Of a DNA stretch of 64,000 nt, positions 34,348 through 43,145 are shown one piece after another. The stretch comes from Bog-473 sp963791995 (GTDB lineage: Bacteria; Actinomycetota; Acidimicrobiia; Acidimicrobiales; RAAP-2). The first letter of the stretch is position 1; every line of letters starts with the position of its first letter. The notes under the pieces are model-generated. The model was not told the origin of the DNA and did no database searches. It was given only the letters and a program-made list of their open reading frames with translations. Made by a program: the position numbers and the translations under genes. The DNA lies in contig CAWBUQ010000008.1 in NCBI GenBank assembly GCA_963791995.1, positions 186,001-250,000 on the forward strand, written 5' to 3'.

Positions 34348-34952
34348 GCGTCGCCCTCGTTCGCAGCGTCGCTCCCTGCGCCCACAGCGGCGGCACCGTT
34401 GTCCGCCGCGGCGTCCTCGACCAGCTCTTCGACCAGCTCGGTGACCTCCTCGGCCACGGCGGCCTCGGTCACGGCGTCGCCCTGGGCATCGGTGTCGTCG
34501 ACGACCTCGACGGAGACGTTGGTGGCGCCACGGGGTCCCCGGTCGCCGCGATCGCCCCGGTCGCCGCGATCGCCGCGATCGCCGCGATCGCCCCGATCGC
34601 CGCGGTCGCCCTGCATCGATTCGCCGAGGGTCCGCTCCCCCCGGTCGCGGCCGCCGCGGCCGCCCGGGCGCTCGGTCACCGTGCGCTGCGTGTAGGGGAG
34701 AAGGATCAGCTCACGGGCCGTCTTGATGGCCTGGGCGAGCGCGCGCTGGTGCTGGGCGCAGTTGCCGGTGACCCGGCGCGAGCGGATCTTGCCGCGGTCG
34801 CTCATGTACCGGCGCAGCATCGGGATGTCCTTGTAATCCACCCACTCGACCTTGTCGCGGCAGAGCGCGCACGGCTTCTTCTTGACCCGGCGGCCGAGAT
34901 CCTTGGGGGCGCGCCGCGAGGTCGTCCCTCCGCGCTGGTTGCTTCGTGCCAT
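34344..34952 (-). CDS. rpsR: 30S ribosomal protein S18 with a long acidic/GDR-repeat C-terminal extension
   Basis: Residues about 15-85 are a normal S18 of the zinc-binding (C+) kind, with CALC and later CAQH, and YKDIPMLRRYMSDRGKI. Standard S18 is 75-90 residues, but this frame continues to 202. It adds a Gly/Arg/Glu linker, eight GDR tripeptides, and an acidic Ala/Glu/Val tail with VTELVEELVEDAAAD. The tail is co-directional, without any stop, and directly overlaps the rplI start. ATG 34952 shares one base with the ssb stop (TAATG). S18 binds 16S rRNA next to S6, encoded two genes upstream. Whether the tail is translated as part of S18 needs protein data. Confidence 0.9.
   Translation of the reverse strand: MARSNQRGGTTSRRAPKDLGRRVKKKPCALCRDKVEWVDYKDIPMLRRYMSDRGKIRSRRVTGNCAQHQRALAQAIKTARELILLPYTQRTVTERPGGRGGRDRGERTLGESMQGDRGDRGDRGDRGDRGDRGDRGDRGPRGATNVSVEVVDDTDAQGDAVTEAAVAEEVTELVEELVEDAAADNGAAAVGAGSDAANEGDA
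34543..34614 (-). repeat. Eight 9-bp tandem units in rpsR encoding Gly-Asp-Arg
   Basis: On the plus strand the unit is TCGCC[G/C]CG[A/G], repeated eight times from 34543 to 34614 with small variation. Read on the minus strand it codes Gly-Asp-Arg. Such short units are prone to slippage, so the copy number may vary between strains. Confidence 0.85.
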
Positions 34953-35461
34953 TAGAAGGGCTCCTCGTCGTATCCGTAACCGGGCCCGGCGTCGTTGGCG
35001 GGCTGGGCCTGCGGGGCCGGTGCCGGGGCCGGGGCCGGGCGCCCGCCGCCACCGCTGCTGCTTCCGCCGCTCCCCCGGCTGTACTCCCCGGGGCCACGGC
35101 GCTCGTTCTTGGTGATCTGGGCCGTGGCCCAGCGCAGCGACGGTCCGATCTCGTCCGCCACCACCTCGACCTTGGAGCGGCGGTCGCCCTCCTGGGTCTC
35201 CCAGCTGCGCTGCTCGAGCCGGCCGGCGACCATGACGCGTGCGCCGCGGGTGATGGACTCGCTGACGTTCTCGGCCATTTCGCGCCAGCACACGACGTCG
35301 AAGAAGGAGGTGGCCTCCTCCCACTCCTGGGTCTGGCGGTTCTGCCAGCGCCGGTTCACCGCCAACCCGAAGGTGACGTTGGCCTGGCCGGTGTTGGTGA
35401 AGCGCAGCTCGGGGTCGCGGGTCACGTTCCCGACCAGCGTCACGCTGTTGTCTGACGGCAT
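34952..35461 (-). CDS. ssb: Single-stranded DNA-binding protein
   Basis: This 169-residue SSB has an OB-fold from residue 4 (VTLVGNVTRDPELRF, FGLAVNRRWQNRQT, SFFDVVCWREMAENV, VMVAGRLEQRSWETQEG). A Gly/Ser/Pro-rich linker follows, then an acidic C-terminal tip YGYDEEPF, the usual DDxPF-like protein-docking tail. It coats single-stranded DNA during replication and repair and recruits partners. The start ATG 35461 is fixed by the family N-terminus MPSDN. It lies between rpsF (24 bases) and rpsR. Confidence 0.96.
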   Translation of the reverse strand: MPSDNSVTLVGNVTRDPELRFTNTGQANVTFGLAVNRRWQNRQTQEWEEATSFFDVVCWREMAENVSESITRGARVMVAGRLEQRSWETQEGDRRSKVEVVADEIGPSLRWATAQITKNERRGPGEYSRGSGGSSSGGGGRPAPAPAPAPQAQPANDAGPGYGYDEEPF

Positions 35462-35484
35462 CTCTGCTCCTCTCGCCCGGCCGC

Positions 35485-35811
35485 TCAGCTGGCCGCGGGT
35501 TCGGCCGTCGGGGCCGGCGCCTTGTGGTCGGGGAGGCGCACCACCTTGTGGCGCACCACCTCGTCGGCCAGACCGAGCATGCGGTCCAGTGCGGCCACGG
35601 TCTCGGGCTCGCCGGTGAATTCCACCACGACGTAGTAACCCTCGCGCTTGTGGTTGACCTCGTAGGCGAAGGCCCGGCGTCCCCAGCGGTCGATCGCGCC
35701 GGGATTCCCGCCGGCGCCGCGGATGGTGTCGAGGGCGCGGTCGAGCACACCTTGAATCACGGTGGGTTCGGTGCTGGCCTCGAAGATGGCCATGACTTCG
35801 TAGGGCCGCAT
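35485..35811 (-). CDS. rpsF: 30S ribosomal protein S6
   Basis: This 108-residue S6 begins MRPYEVMAIFEASTEPTVIQ and has the family strand WGRRAFAYEVNHKREGYYVV. It ends LPDHKAPAPTAEPAAS, a short tail. It pairs with S18 in the platform of the small subunit. It is the first gene of the rpsF-ssb-rpsR-rplI-dnaB unit. The 135 bases upstream of it before panB probably hold the operon promoter, but no clear boxes are seen. Confidence 0.97.
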   Translation of the reverse strand: MRPYEVMAIFEASTEPTVIQGVLDRALDTIRGAGGNPGAIDRWGRRAFAYEVNHKREGYYVVVEFTGEPETVAALDRMLGLADEVVRHKVVRLPDHKAPAPTAEPAAS

Positions 35812-35946
35812 GTGCGGCGTACCTCCCTCTGGACCGGGCGTGCCCGGGCTCCTGGCGGTCAGGAGCAGGGTCTGTTGCGGGGGACCATGCTAGCCGCCTC
35901 GACGTCGGGGGGTCAGCGGCTCCGACCCGGCGCCGAACCCGGACCC

Positions 35947-36732
35947 TCAGGCCAGGGCGTCGCCCAATCCCGCCGGGGCGTGGTACGTCTCGGCATCGCC
36001 GGGGAAGTTGCCGCTGCGCACGTCGTCGGCGAAGGCGGCGATGGCCTCGGTGGCGATGCGGCCCACCTCGGCGTACTGGCGCACGAACTTGGGCGGCTTG
36101 GCCTTGCCCAGCCCCAGCAGGTCGTGGAAGACCAGGACCTGGCCGTCGGTGGCGGGGCCGGCGCCGATGCCGATGGTCGGCACGTCGATCGCCTCGGTGA
36201 CCGCGGCCCCCACGACGTCGGGCACGCCTTCGATGACGAAGCCGAAGCAGCCGGCGGCGGCCAGTGCCTTGGCGGCGTCGAGCAGCGCCCCGGCTGCGTC
36301 CACGCTCTTGCCCTGCACCCGGAAGCCGCCCATGGCCAGGACCGACTGGGGGGTGAGGCCGAGATGCCCCATGACGGGGATTTCGGCCTTGATGATCGCT
36401 TCGACCACAGGCAGGCGGGCCCGGCCGCCTTCGAGCTTCACGGCGTGCGCGCCGGCGCGGATCAAGGTGGCCGCGTTGCGCACCGCATCTTCGGGGGAGA
36501 GGTGGTAGCTCATCCACGGCATGTCGCCGAGGATGAAGCAGCGGGGTTCGGCCCGCGCCACGGCTGCGGTGTGGTGCGCCATCACCTCGATGTCGACATG
36601 GAGCGTGTCCTTGTGACCGAGCACCGTGTTGGCCACCGAGTCCCCGACCAAGATGATGTCGGCACCCGCGTCGGACACGATGCGCGCGCCGGGCTCGTCG
36701 TACGCCGTGACCATCACGATCGGCGTCGTCAC
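35947..36732 (-). CDS. panB: 3-methyl-2-oxobutanoate hydroxymethyltransferase (ketopantoate hydroxymethyltransferase)
   Basis: This 261-residue TIM-barrel enzyme transfers a hydroxymethyl group from 5,10-methylenetetrahydrofolate to 2-oxoisovalerate, the first pantothenate-specific step towards CoA. It shows IVMVTAYDEPGARIVSDAGA, ILVGDSVANTVLGHKDTLHV (metal-binding Asp in GDS), GHLGLTPQSV, VIEGVP (catalytic Glu) and GIGAGPATDGQVLVFHDLLG. Length is normal. No other pan genes are nearby. It sits alone upstream of rpsF, on the same strand. Confidence 0.95.
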   Translation of the reverse strand: MTTPIVMVTAYDEPGARIVSDAGADIILVGDSVANTVLGHKDTLHVDIEVMAHHTAAVARAEPRCFILGDMPWMSYHLSPEDAVRNAATLIRAGAHAVKLEGGRARLPVVEAIIKAEIPVMGHLGLTPQSVLAMGGFRVQGKSVDAAGALLDAAKALAAAGCFGFVIEGVPDVVGAAVTEAIDVPTIGIGAGPATDGQVLVFHDLLGLGKAKPPKFVRQYAEVGRIATEAIAAFADDVRSGNFPGDAETYHAPAGLGDALA

Positions 36733-36801
36733 CGTTGCGCCGCTTGCGCGTCCGCAGCGTGGCGAGGGTGACCGGCCGTGGGGTCTCGTCCGCGGTGGCG
36801 C

Positions 36802-37239
36802 TCACTGGGCCGGCGCCGCCTTCTTGGGTCGGGCCTTGCCCCCGCCGGCGGGGTACTTGCGCATCAGGTGGTGCCAGGCGCACGAGGGGCAGACCTCGAC
36901 CTCGTAACAGAGCACCGGCTCGGGCCGCCGGCAGAGCGCCTTGAGCTCGGTCGCGGTGCCGGGGCAGCGTCCGCCGGGGGGCAGCTTTGCCCCGAAGACG
37001 AACGTGACGGTCACGAGGCGCCCGTCGTCGCAGATGGGGCAGACCTCCTTGGTGGGCCGGCCGACGTTGCGGGCCGCCCGGAGCAACTCGGGGTGGGCGT
37101 CGCAGACGTCGATCTTTTGGACCTTGCCCCGCTCGACCTCTCGCACAAGTCCGTTGCGCACGATGCGGTACTCGACCTGGGCCGTGACGTCGGGGCTCAC
37201 CGCACGGGAAGGCGACCTCGGCTCCGAGGTGACGGACAC
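36802..37239 (-). CDS. DUF5318 family protein
   Basis: This 145-residue protein reads EYRIVRNGLVREVERGKV and DVCDAHPELLRAARNVG. It has cysteine pairs CPICDDGR and CPSCAW, suggesting a zinc ribbon, and a Lys/Ala-rich tail. DUF5318 is an uncharacterised actinobacterial family, and its presence supports an actinobacterial origin. GTG 37239 is the best start. It diverges from the PadR gene, and their 125-base gap contains the palindrome at 37338-37354. Confidence 0.85.
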   Translation of the reverse strand: MSVTSEPRSPSRAVSPDVTAQVEYRIVRNGLVREVERGKVQKIDVCDAHPELLRAARNVGRPTKEVCPICDDGRLVTVTFVFGAKLPPGGRCPGTATELKALCRRPEPVLCYEVEVCPSCAWHHLMRKYPAGGGKARPKKAAPAQ

Positions 37240-37337
37240 GGGCGCCAGGCTACCCCTCCGGCCCGGAATCCACGACCAATTGGGTGGCAAATCAGGCACG
37301 AACGCGACCGGTCGGTGACAGAATGGTTGTCGGGCGC

Positions 37338-37354
37338 TATATCGAATCGATATA
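37338..37354. promoter_or_regulatory. Perfect 17-bp palindrome, probable PadR operator
   Basis: TATATCGA-A-TCGATATA is a perfect 8-1-8 inverted repeat centred 19 bases before the PadR ATG at 37365. Actinobacterial PadR regulators commonly bind AT-rich TATA...TATA dyads over their own promoter. In this GC-rich window such an AT-rich perfect palindrome stands out. It could control the PadR gene with ino1, and perhaps the divergent DUF5318 gene. Confidence 0.65.
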
Positions 37355-37364
37355 CTTGTCCGCG

Positions 37365-37980
37365 ATGTTGGATCTGGCCATTCTGGGCCTCCTCGAGGAG
37401 GGCGACCTCCACGGCTACGAAATTCGCCGCCGGCTGCGCGAGCACCTGGGCCTCTTGGCCAACGTCTCGTTCGGCTCCATCTACCCGGCGCTGACCCGTC
37501 TCGAGAAGATGGGGGCGGTCGTGGCCACCGAGGGTGGACGCGGCCGGACCCGCCCCGGCGGCACCGGCGCCGCCCACCGGATCCCTGACCGGCGAGCGCG
37601 CCGCCATGCGCCGCCACTCCCCCGCCCGGGCCCGGCGAGGCCGCAAGGTCTACCGGATCACCGACGCCGGCCGGCAGCTCTTCGCGGAGCTGCTCGAAGG
37701 CGGCGGCTCGGCCGACGACGCCCGCAGCTTCGGGCTGCGCCTGGCCTTCGCCCGTCACCTCGCACCCCAGGCCCGGCTCGCCCTGCTCGAGCGACGGCGG
37801 GCCCAACTGGTCCAGCGCCAGGGCGAGGTCGAAGCGGCCCGGGCCGACCTCGACGTCTACGCCCGCTCGGTCGTCCAGCACACGGCCGACGGTGTCGCCC
37901 GCGACATCAGCTGGCTCGACACCCTCATCGCGTCCGAACGCGCCGACCTCGCACTGGCCGGATCCGATCCGGCACCGTGA
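37365..37980 (+). CDS. PadR-family transcriptional regulator (one apparent frameshift)
   Basis: This repressor-type protein is about 204 residues. The winged helix is MLDLAILGLLEEGDLHGYEI and SFGSIYPALTRLEKMGAVV, followed by a frame break near 37535-37600. It continues RRGRKVYRITDAGRQLF (the wing and dimer entry) and a C-terminal helical domain with LAFARHLAPQARLALLERR. Skipping one base restores a continuous frame. In Streptomyces and mycobacteria a PadR gene also sits next to ino1, so control of inositol synthesis is plausible. The palindrome at 37338-37354 suggests autoregulation. Confidence 0.85.
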
Positions 37981-38018
37981 CGAACCCCCCGCAGCACCGA
38001 CACTGAAGGAGACAGTCC

Positions 38019-39119
38019 ATGTCCAGCCCCATCCGACTTGCCATCGCCGGCGTCGGCAACTGCGCCAGCTCGCTCGTCCAGGGCATCACCTACTACCGCG
38101 ACGCCGACCCCGACGACGTCGTTCCGGGCCTGATGCATGTCGAGCTGGGCGGCTACCACGTCCGTGACCTCGTGCCGGTGGCCGCCTTCGACGTGGACCA
38201 GACCAAGGTCGGGACCGACCTGGGCAAGGCGATCCACGCCGGCCTGAACAACACCGTGCGCTTCGCCGACGCGGGTGAGCTCGGCGTGACGGTCCAGCGG
38301 GGCCCGACCTTCGACGGGCTGGGGAAGTACTACCGGGAACTGATCGAGGAGTCGCCGTTCGAGCCGGTCGACGTCGCCGAGGCGTTGCGCCGGTCCGAGG
38401 CGGACGTCCTGGTCTCGTACCTGCCGGTCGGCTCCGAGCAGGCCCAGCGCCACTACGCCCAGGCCTGCCTCGACGCGGGTGTGGCCTTCGTCAACGCCAT
38501 CCCCGTCTTCATCGCCTCGGACCCCGAGTGGGCCCGCAAGTTCCGCGACGCCGGCGTGCCCATCGTGGGCGACGACATCAAGAGCCAGGTCGGCTCGACG
38601 ATCGTCCACCGCATCCTCACACGCCTCTTCGAGGACCGCGGCCTGGCGCTGGACCACACGTACCAGCTCAACTTCGGCGGCAACATGGACTTCAAGAACA
38701 TGCTCGAGCGTCAACGCCTCGAGTCCAAGAAGATCTCCAAGACCCAGGCCGTCACGAGCCAGATCGAGGACAACGTGCTCGATGCCGACGACGTGCATGT
38801 CGGTCCCTCGGACCACGTGCCCTGGCTGAAGGACCGCAAGTGGGCCTACATCCGCATGGAGGGGCGCAACTTCGGCGACGTCCCGCTCAACCTCGAGCTC
38901 AAGCTCGAGGTGTGGGACTCGCCCAACTCGGCGGGCGTGATCATCGACGCCGTCCGCTGCGCCAAGCTCGCGCTCGACCGCGGCATCGGCGGCCCGCTGC
39001 TCGGCCCGTCGGCGTATTTCATGAAGTCGCCGCCGGTCCAGTACCACGACGACGTCGCCCACGCGCTCGTCGAGGGTTTCGCCGCCGGCGACCCCCAGGA
39101 GTCCTGGCCCGCCGACTGA
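38019..39119 (+). CDS. ino1: Inositol-3-phosphate synthase
   Basis: This 366-residue NAD-dependent enzyme converts glucose 6-phosphate to 1D-myo-inositol 3-phosphate, the source of inositol for phosphatidylinositol and mycothiol. It has the Rossmann motif AIAGVGNCASSLVQG, then FVNAIPVFIASDPEWARKF, VGDDIKSQVGSTIVHR (catalytic Lys region), NFGGNMDFKNM and VGPSDHVPWLKDRKWAYI. This is the short actinobacterial form. GAAGGAGA lies seven bases before the ATG. It is 38 bases downstream of the PadR gene. Confidence 0.95.
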   Translation: MSSPIRLAIAGVGNCASSLVQGITYYRDADPDDVVPGLMHVELGGYHVRDLVPVAAFDVDQTKVGTDLGKAIHAGLNNTVRFADAGELGVTVQRGPTFDGLGKYYRELIEESPFEPVDVAEALRRSEADVLVSYLPVGSEQAQRHYAQACLDAGVAFVNAIPVFIASDPEWARKFRDAGVPIVGDDIKSQVGSTIVHRILTRLFEDRGLALDHTYQLNFGGNMDFKNMLERQRLESKKISKTQAVTSQIEDNVLDADDVHVGPSDHVPWLKDRKWAYIRMEGRNFGDVPLNLELKLEVWDSPNSAGVIIDAVRCAKLALDRGIGGPLLGPSAYFMKSPPVQYHDDVAHALVEGFAAGDPQESWPAD

Positions 39120-39141
39120 CGAGCCCGGCGGCGCCCCGTCC

Positions 39142-39627
39142 TCAGACGAGGATGCGCTCGGCGGGGGCCCGCACGCCCACCACCGCCAGCGTGCGCCCCA
39201 TGCCCAAGAACATGCCGCAGCACATCGTCAGGTCGGCCAGCTCGTCGTCGGCGTACACCGCACCCAAGCGGTCCCACAGCTCGTCGTCCATGCCGAGGTG
39301 GTCGAGCGCGAAGCGCTCGGCGAACTCTGCGGCCAGCCGCTCGCGGTCGCTCAGCCCCGTGGCGCTGCGCCAGTCGGACACCTCCGCGTAGAACGGCTCG
39401 CCGGCTCCGGCCGTCTCGCCGTCGCGGGCGCGCGTGTCGCGGCAGACCGCGCAGTCGTTGATCAGGGCGATCGTCCAGCGCGCCGCTTCACGCTCGCGCA
39501 CCGACAGCTGGGTGTTGCCGTAGACCGCCTCGGACAGCTTGCCCATCCCGGCCGCCATCTTCGGCCGCAGCAGCGCCCAGTCGATGTGCTCGCCCATGCC
39601 GCTCTCCGGTGCCGTGATCCTGGTCAT
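39142..39627 (-). CDS. Carboxymuconolactone decarboxylase-family protein (AhpD-like)
   Basis: This 161-residue alpha-helical protein has an AhpD-type CxxC motif in ALINDCAVCRDTRARD and a neighbouring conserved Glu/His region (AEFAERFALDHLGM). AhpD-like proteins are alkylhydroperoxidases or redox partners. Others in the family are decarboxylases without the CxxC. It begins MTRITAPESGMGEHI and lies convergent to ino1 with a 22-base gap. Exact role unknown. Confidence 0.82.
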   Translation of the reverse strand: MTRITAPESGMGEHIDWALLRPKMAAGMGKLSEAVYGNTQLSVREREAARWTIALINDCAVCRDTRARDGETAGAGEPFYAEVSDWRSATGLSDRERLAAEFAERFALDHLGMDDELWDRLGAVYADDELADLTMCCGMFLGMGRTLAVVGVRAPAERILV

Positions 39628-39660
39628 GGCGCGAGGGTACCCCCGGGCTCGCCGGACTGC

Positions 39661-41050
39661 TCAGCTCTGTGCCGCCCACCAGGCCTTGAGCCGGGCGGTC
39701 GCCTCCTCTTCGCCCAGCGGGCCCTCGTCGAGGCGCAGCTCCATGAGGAAGTGCAGGGCCTGGCCGACGGCCCGGCCGGGCCCGATCCCGAGGACCGTCA
39801 TGACCTGGTTCCCGTCGAGATCCGGGCGCAGCGCATCGAGCTCCTCCTGCTCGCGCAACTCGGCAATGCGCGCCTCGAGCTCGTCCATGCGCCGGGCCAG
39901 CGCACGGGCCTTGGCCGCGTTGCGGGTGGTGCAGTCGCAGCGCGTCAGTTCGTTGAGCAGGTCGAGCAGGGGCCCGGCGTCGCGCACGTAGCGGCGCACG
40001 GCCTTGTCCGTCCAGCCCAGTCGGTAGGTGTGGAAGCGCAGGTGCAGCTCGACGAGCCGCACGACGGTGTCGATGTCGGCCGCCGAGTAGCGCAGCGCCT
40101 CCATGCGCGTGCGCGTCATCCGGGCGCCCACGACCTCGTGGTGGTGGAAGGTCACGCCGCCATCGGTGATGGCGCGCGTGCGCGGCTTGCCCACGTCGTG
40201 GAAGAGCGCGGCCAGACGGAGCAACCGCTGGGGCGAGGTCTTGTCGACGACGGCGAGCGTGTGCGCGAGCACGTCCTTGTGGCGGTGGATGGGATCCTGT
40301 TCGAGCGCCAGACCGGGGAGCTCGGGGAGGAACTCGCCGGCCAGGCCCGTGCGCACGACGAACCACAACGCCCCCGAGGGCACGTCGAGCATGACCATCT
40401 TGTCCAGCTCGTCACGGATGCGTTCGGCCGAGACGATGGAGAGCCGCCCGTGCATGCGTTCGATGGCGGCGACCAGCGCGGCGTCGGGTTCGAGGTTGAA
40501 TCGCGCCGCGAAGCGCGCGGCACGGAGCATGCGCAGCGGGTCGTCCCCGAAGGACACCTCGGGGTCGAGCGGCGTGCGCAGCCGCCCGGCCGCCAGGTCG
40601 CCCAGCCCGTCGAAGGGGTCGATCAGCTCCATGCCGGGCAGGCGCAGAGCCAGCGCGTTGATGGTGAAGTCCCGGCGCGACAGGTCCACCTCGATGTCGT
40701 CGCCGAAGGTCACCTCGGGCTTGCGTGACTCGGGCACGTAGACCTCGGCGCGGTGGGTGGTGATCTCGTAGACCTGGCCGTCCTTGCGGGCGCCGATCGT
40801 GCCGAAGCGCTCCCCTTGGGTCCAGATGTCGTCGGCCCAGCCCTCCACCAGTCGCACGATCTCGTCGGGGCGTGCGTCGGTCGTCAAGTCGAGGTCGGTG
40901 CGCGGCGCCGGCCTCTCCCGGGAACAGCGCATCACGCACGGATCCGCCCACCAAGTACAGCGTCCGGCCTGCAGCGGCGAAGCGGCGCGCGACCTCGTCG
41001 GTCGCTTCGACGTAGGGACGGAACCGCTCGGGAACCGAGGTGGACTGCAC
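39661..41050 (-). CDS. cca: CCA tRNA nucleotidyltransferase (one apparent frameshift)
   Basis: This class II tRNA nucleotidyltransferase of about 462 residues adds or repairs the 3-prime CCA. The catalytic domain starts LYLVGGSVRDALF, then crosses a frame break in CCCGGG (40917-40922) into PAPRTDLDLTTDARPDEIV (metal Asp pair) and RRDFTINALA. FGDDPLRMLRAARFAARF follows, and an HD domain with FHDVGKPRT closes it. The gene occupies the position of pcnA in mycobacterial and Streptomyces origin regions. GTG 41050 is the start. It diverges from the DUF6049 gene with only 34 bases between. Confidence 0.92.
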
Positions 41051-41084
41051 CCGCCCACGGTAGTGCGCCCTCTAGCCTCTCCCT

Positions 41085-43143
41085 GTGTCGAAGCGCTGGG
41101 CCCGGACCGCCCTCTGCACGCTCGCCGTGGCCCTTGCTGCCCTTGCCGGCAGCCTCGGCGCGGCCGTCCCGGCCCAGGCGCATCAGGCGCCGCAGCGCGC
41201 GCTCGGTGCTCAGCAGCGGCGCCCCGCCACTCACTTTGGTGTCGCAGACCCCGTGGGTCACCCCCGCCCAGCCCTCGTTCAACATCGAGCTGGGTGTGTC
41301 CGCCTCTGCCGGGTCCGCCGGCGCGTTGCACGTCAACCTGACCTTTTACGGCCGCCTGGTCGACGGATCGGACCTGCAGCAGGCGGAGAGCGGGACACCG
41401 GCGGGGACCGCGCTGGGCCATGACAACGGCATCGCCGTCGGGGCGGTCCCGGGCGGACTCACGGCAACGGCCTGCGTCAACGTGCTGCCCGACGACAGCG
41501 CGTCCGCGCCGGCCGGCGCGCCGCAGGCGTGTGCGGCCGGCGACCCGACGCTCGTCTTGGGCTGCACACCGCTGAACGGGACGTGCCCGGGCGTCTATCC
41601 GGTGACGGTCTCCCTGCAGCGAGCGGGGTCGTCCAACCCGGTCGCACACGTCACGACCTTCCTCACCTACGACGAGCCCGACGGCCCGCACGGTGCCACC
41701 GGCTCCCTGCGGGTCGGGCTCGTGGTGCCGGTCACCGCCGGCGGTCTGACGACCATGGCGGGCGCGCTGGCGGATCATCGCGACGTCGCGACGACGCTCG
41801 CCGTGAACCCGATGGCGGTCGCCGGCGCGCAACGGCTGCACGATCACGGCGACGCGCACGCGCAGGAGCAGCTCGACGCGCTCTCCGGCGACCAGGTGCT
41901 CGACTCGTCCTACGTGCCCATCAACCTGGCCGCGCTGACCGAGGCGGGGATCACCGACGAGATCGAAGGCCAGGTGACCAGGGGCGACGACCTGCTGCGC
42001 GCCGCCGGGCTCAAACCGGCCGGCGGCCCGTGGGTCGACGCCTCCTCCTCGTTCACCCAGGCCGATGCGACCGACCTGGCCAGCGGGCTCCAAGTGGCCG
42101 GCGCGGCGCAGCTGGTGCTCAACGACGACGACCTGGCCTCGGCGGGCGTGAACGACCTGACGTTCGCCCAGCCGTTCAGCCTCGACCTCGGGCACGGGTC
42201 GACCGTCCCCGCTGCTGCGGTGGACTCGTCGCTCAGCTCGCGCTTCACCCAGAACGCGGAGGATCCGGTGCTCGGGGCCGAGCAGCTCTTGGCGGGCATG
42301 AGCTTCGTCCATTTCGAGAACGCGTTCGTGACCGCGGCGCGCGGTGTGGTCATCACGCCGCCGGCGAACTGGCAGCCCTCCGCGAGTTTCATGGACACCC
42401 TCTTGGCCGGGCTGCAGAACAACCCGTCGCTCCAGGCGGTCACCATGAGCCAATTCTTCGAGCAGGTGCCCGCAGGCGGCAACCACGAACCGGCGGTCCG
42501 CCACCTGCAGTCGGGATCGGCGACGCGGGGCTTCACCCACAACGCAGCCAACCGGATCAGCCTGGCGCGCCAGCAGCTCGGCTCGTACGCCGAGGCCGTG
42601 AGCCCGGGCCATCCCTCCGAACTGACGACGCTCTCCGACGCGCTGTTGGCCACCGAGGCACGCGGCCTCAGCGCCACCGGCCGGGCCGTCGCGCTCGATG
42701 CCTACGAACGGGCCTTCGCCGGCGTGACCGGGGCCATCACACTGGGCACCGAGCGCACCGTCACCTTCACGGCGCAGCGCGTGGCCATCCCCGTCACCGT
42801 GCTGTCGTCGGCGCCGTACCCGGTCACCGTCGTCGTGACCCTGGCCAGTGACAAGTTCACCTTCCCCGACGGCAACGCGCGCACGCTGGTGCTCAACCGG
42901 CCCACCACCTCGGTCCGTGTCACCGCCCAGGCCCGGACCTCGGGTGACCGCCTCCCCATCGAGGTCACCCTGCAGACCCCCAATGGCCAGCTCACCTTGG
43001 CCCACACCGTGCTGACCGTGCATTCGACGGCGATCTCCTTCGCCGGGGTGGCCCTGACCGTCCTGGCCGGAACGGTGCTGCTGGCCTGGTGGATCCGGAC
43101 GTGGCGACGGTCACGGCGCCGGCGTCCGAGGGCGCAGCACTGA
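41085..43143 (+). CDS. DUF6049-type secreted or membrane-anchored protein (Rv3909-like; one apparent frameshift)
   Basis: This envelope protein has about 685 residues. The N-terminal signal is in the frame from GTG 41085 (ARTALCTLAVALAALAGSLG, cut near AQA). Near 41205 the frame shifts by one base into TLVSQTPWVTPAQPSFNIEL, and the protein then runs unbroken. A C-terminal membrane helix (FAGVALTVLAGTVLLAWW) ends in an Arg-rich tail, so the bulk is outside the cell. It lies between the CCA transferase and MurJ genes, as Rv3909 does, supporting a role in cell-envelope assembly. The biochemical function is unknown. Confidence 0.82.
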
Positions 43144-43145
43144 CC

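Noticed and set aside
34543..34614. Short tandem repeats considered as a CRISPR-like or intergenic repeat array
   Set aside because: The 9-bp units are in frame inside rpsR and encode Gly-Asp-Arg; there are no spacers.
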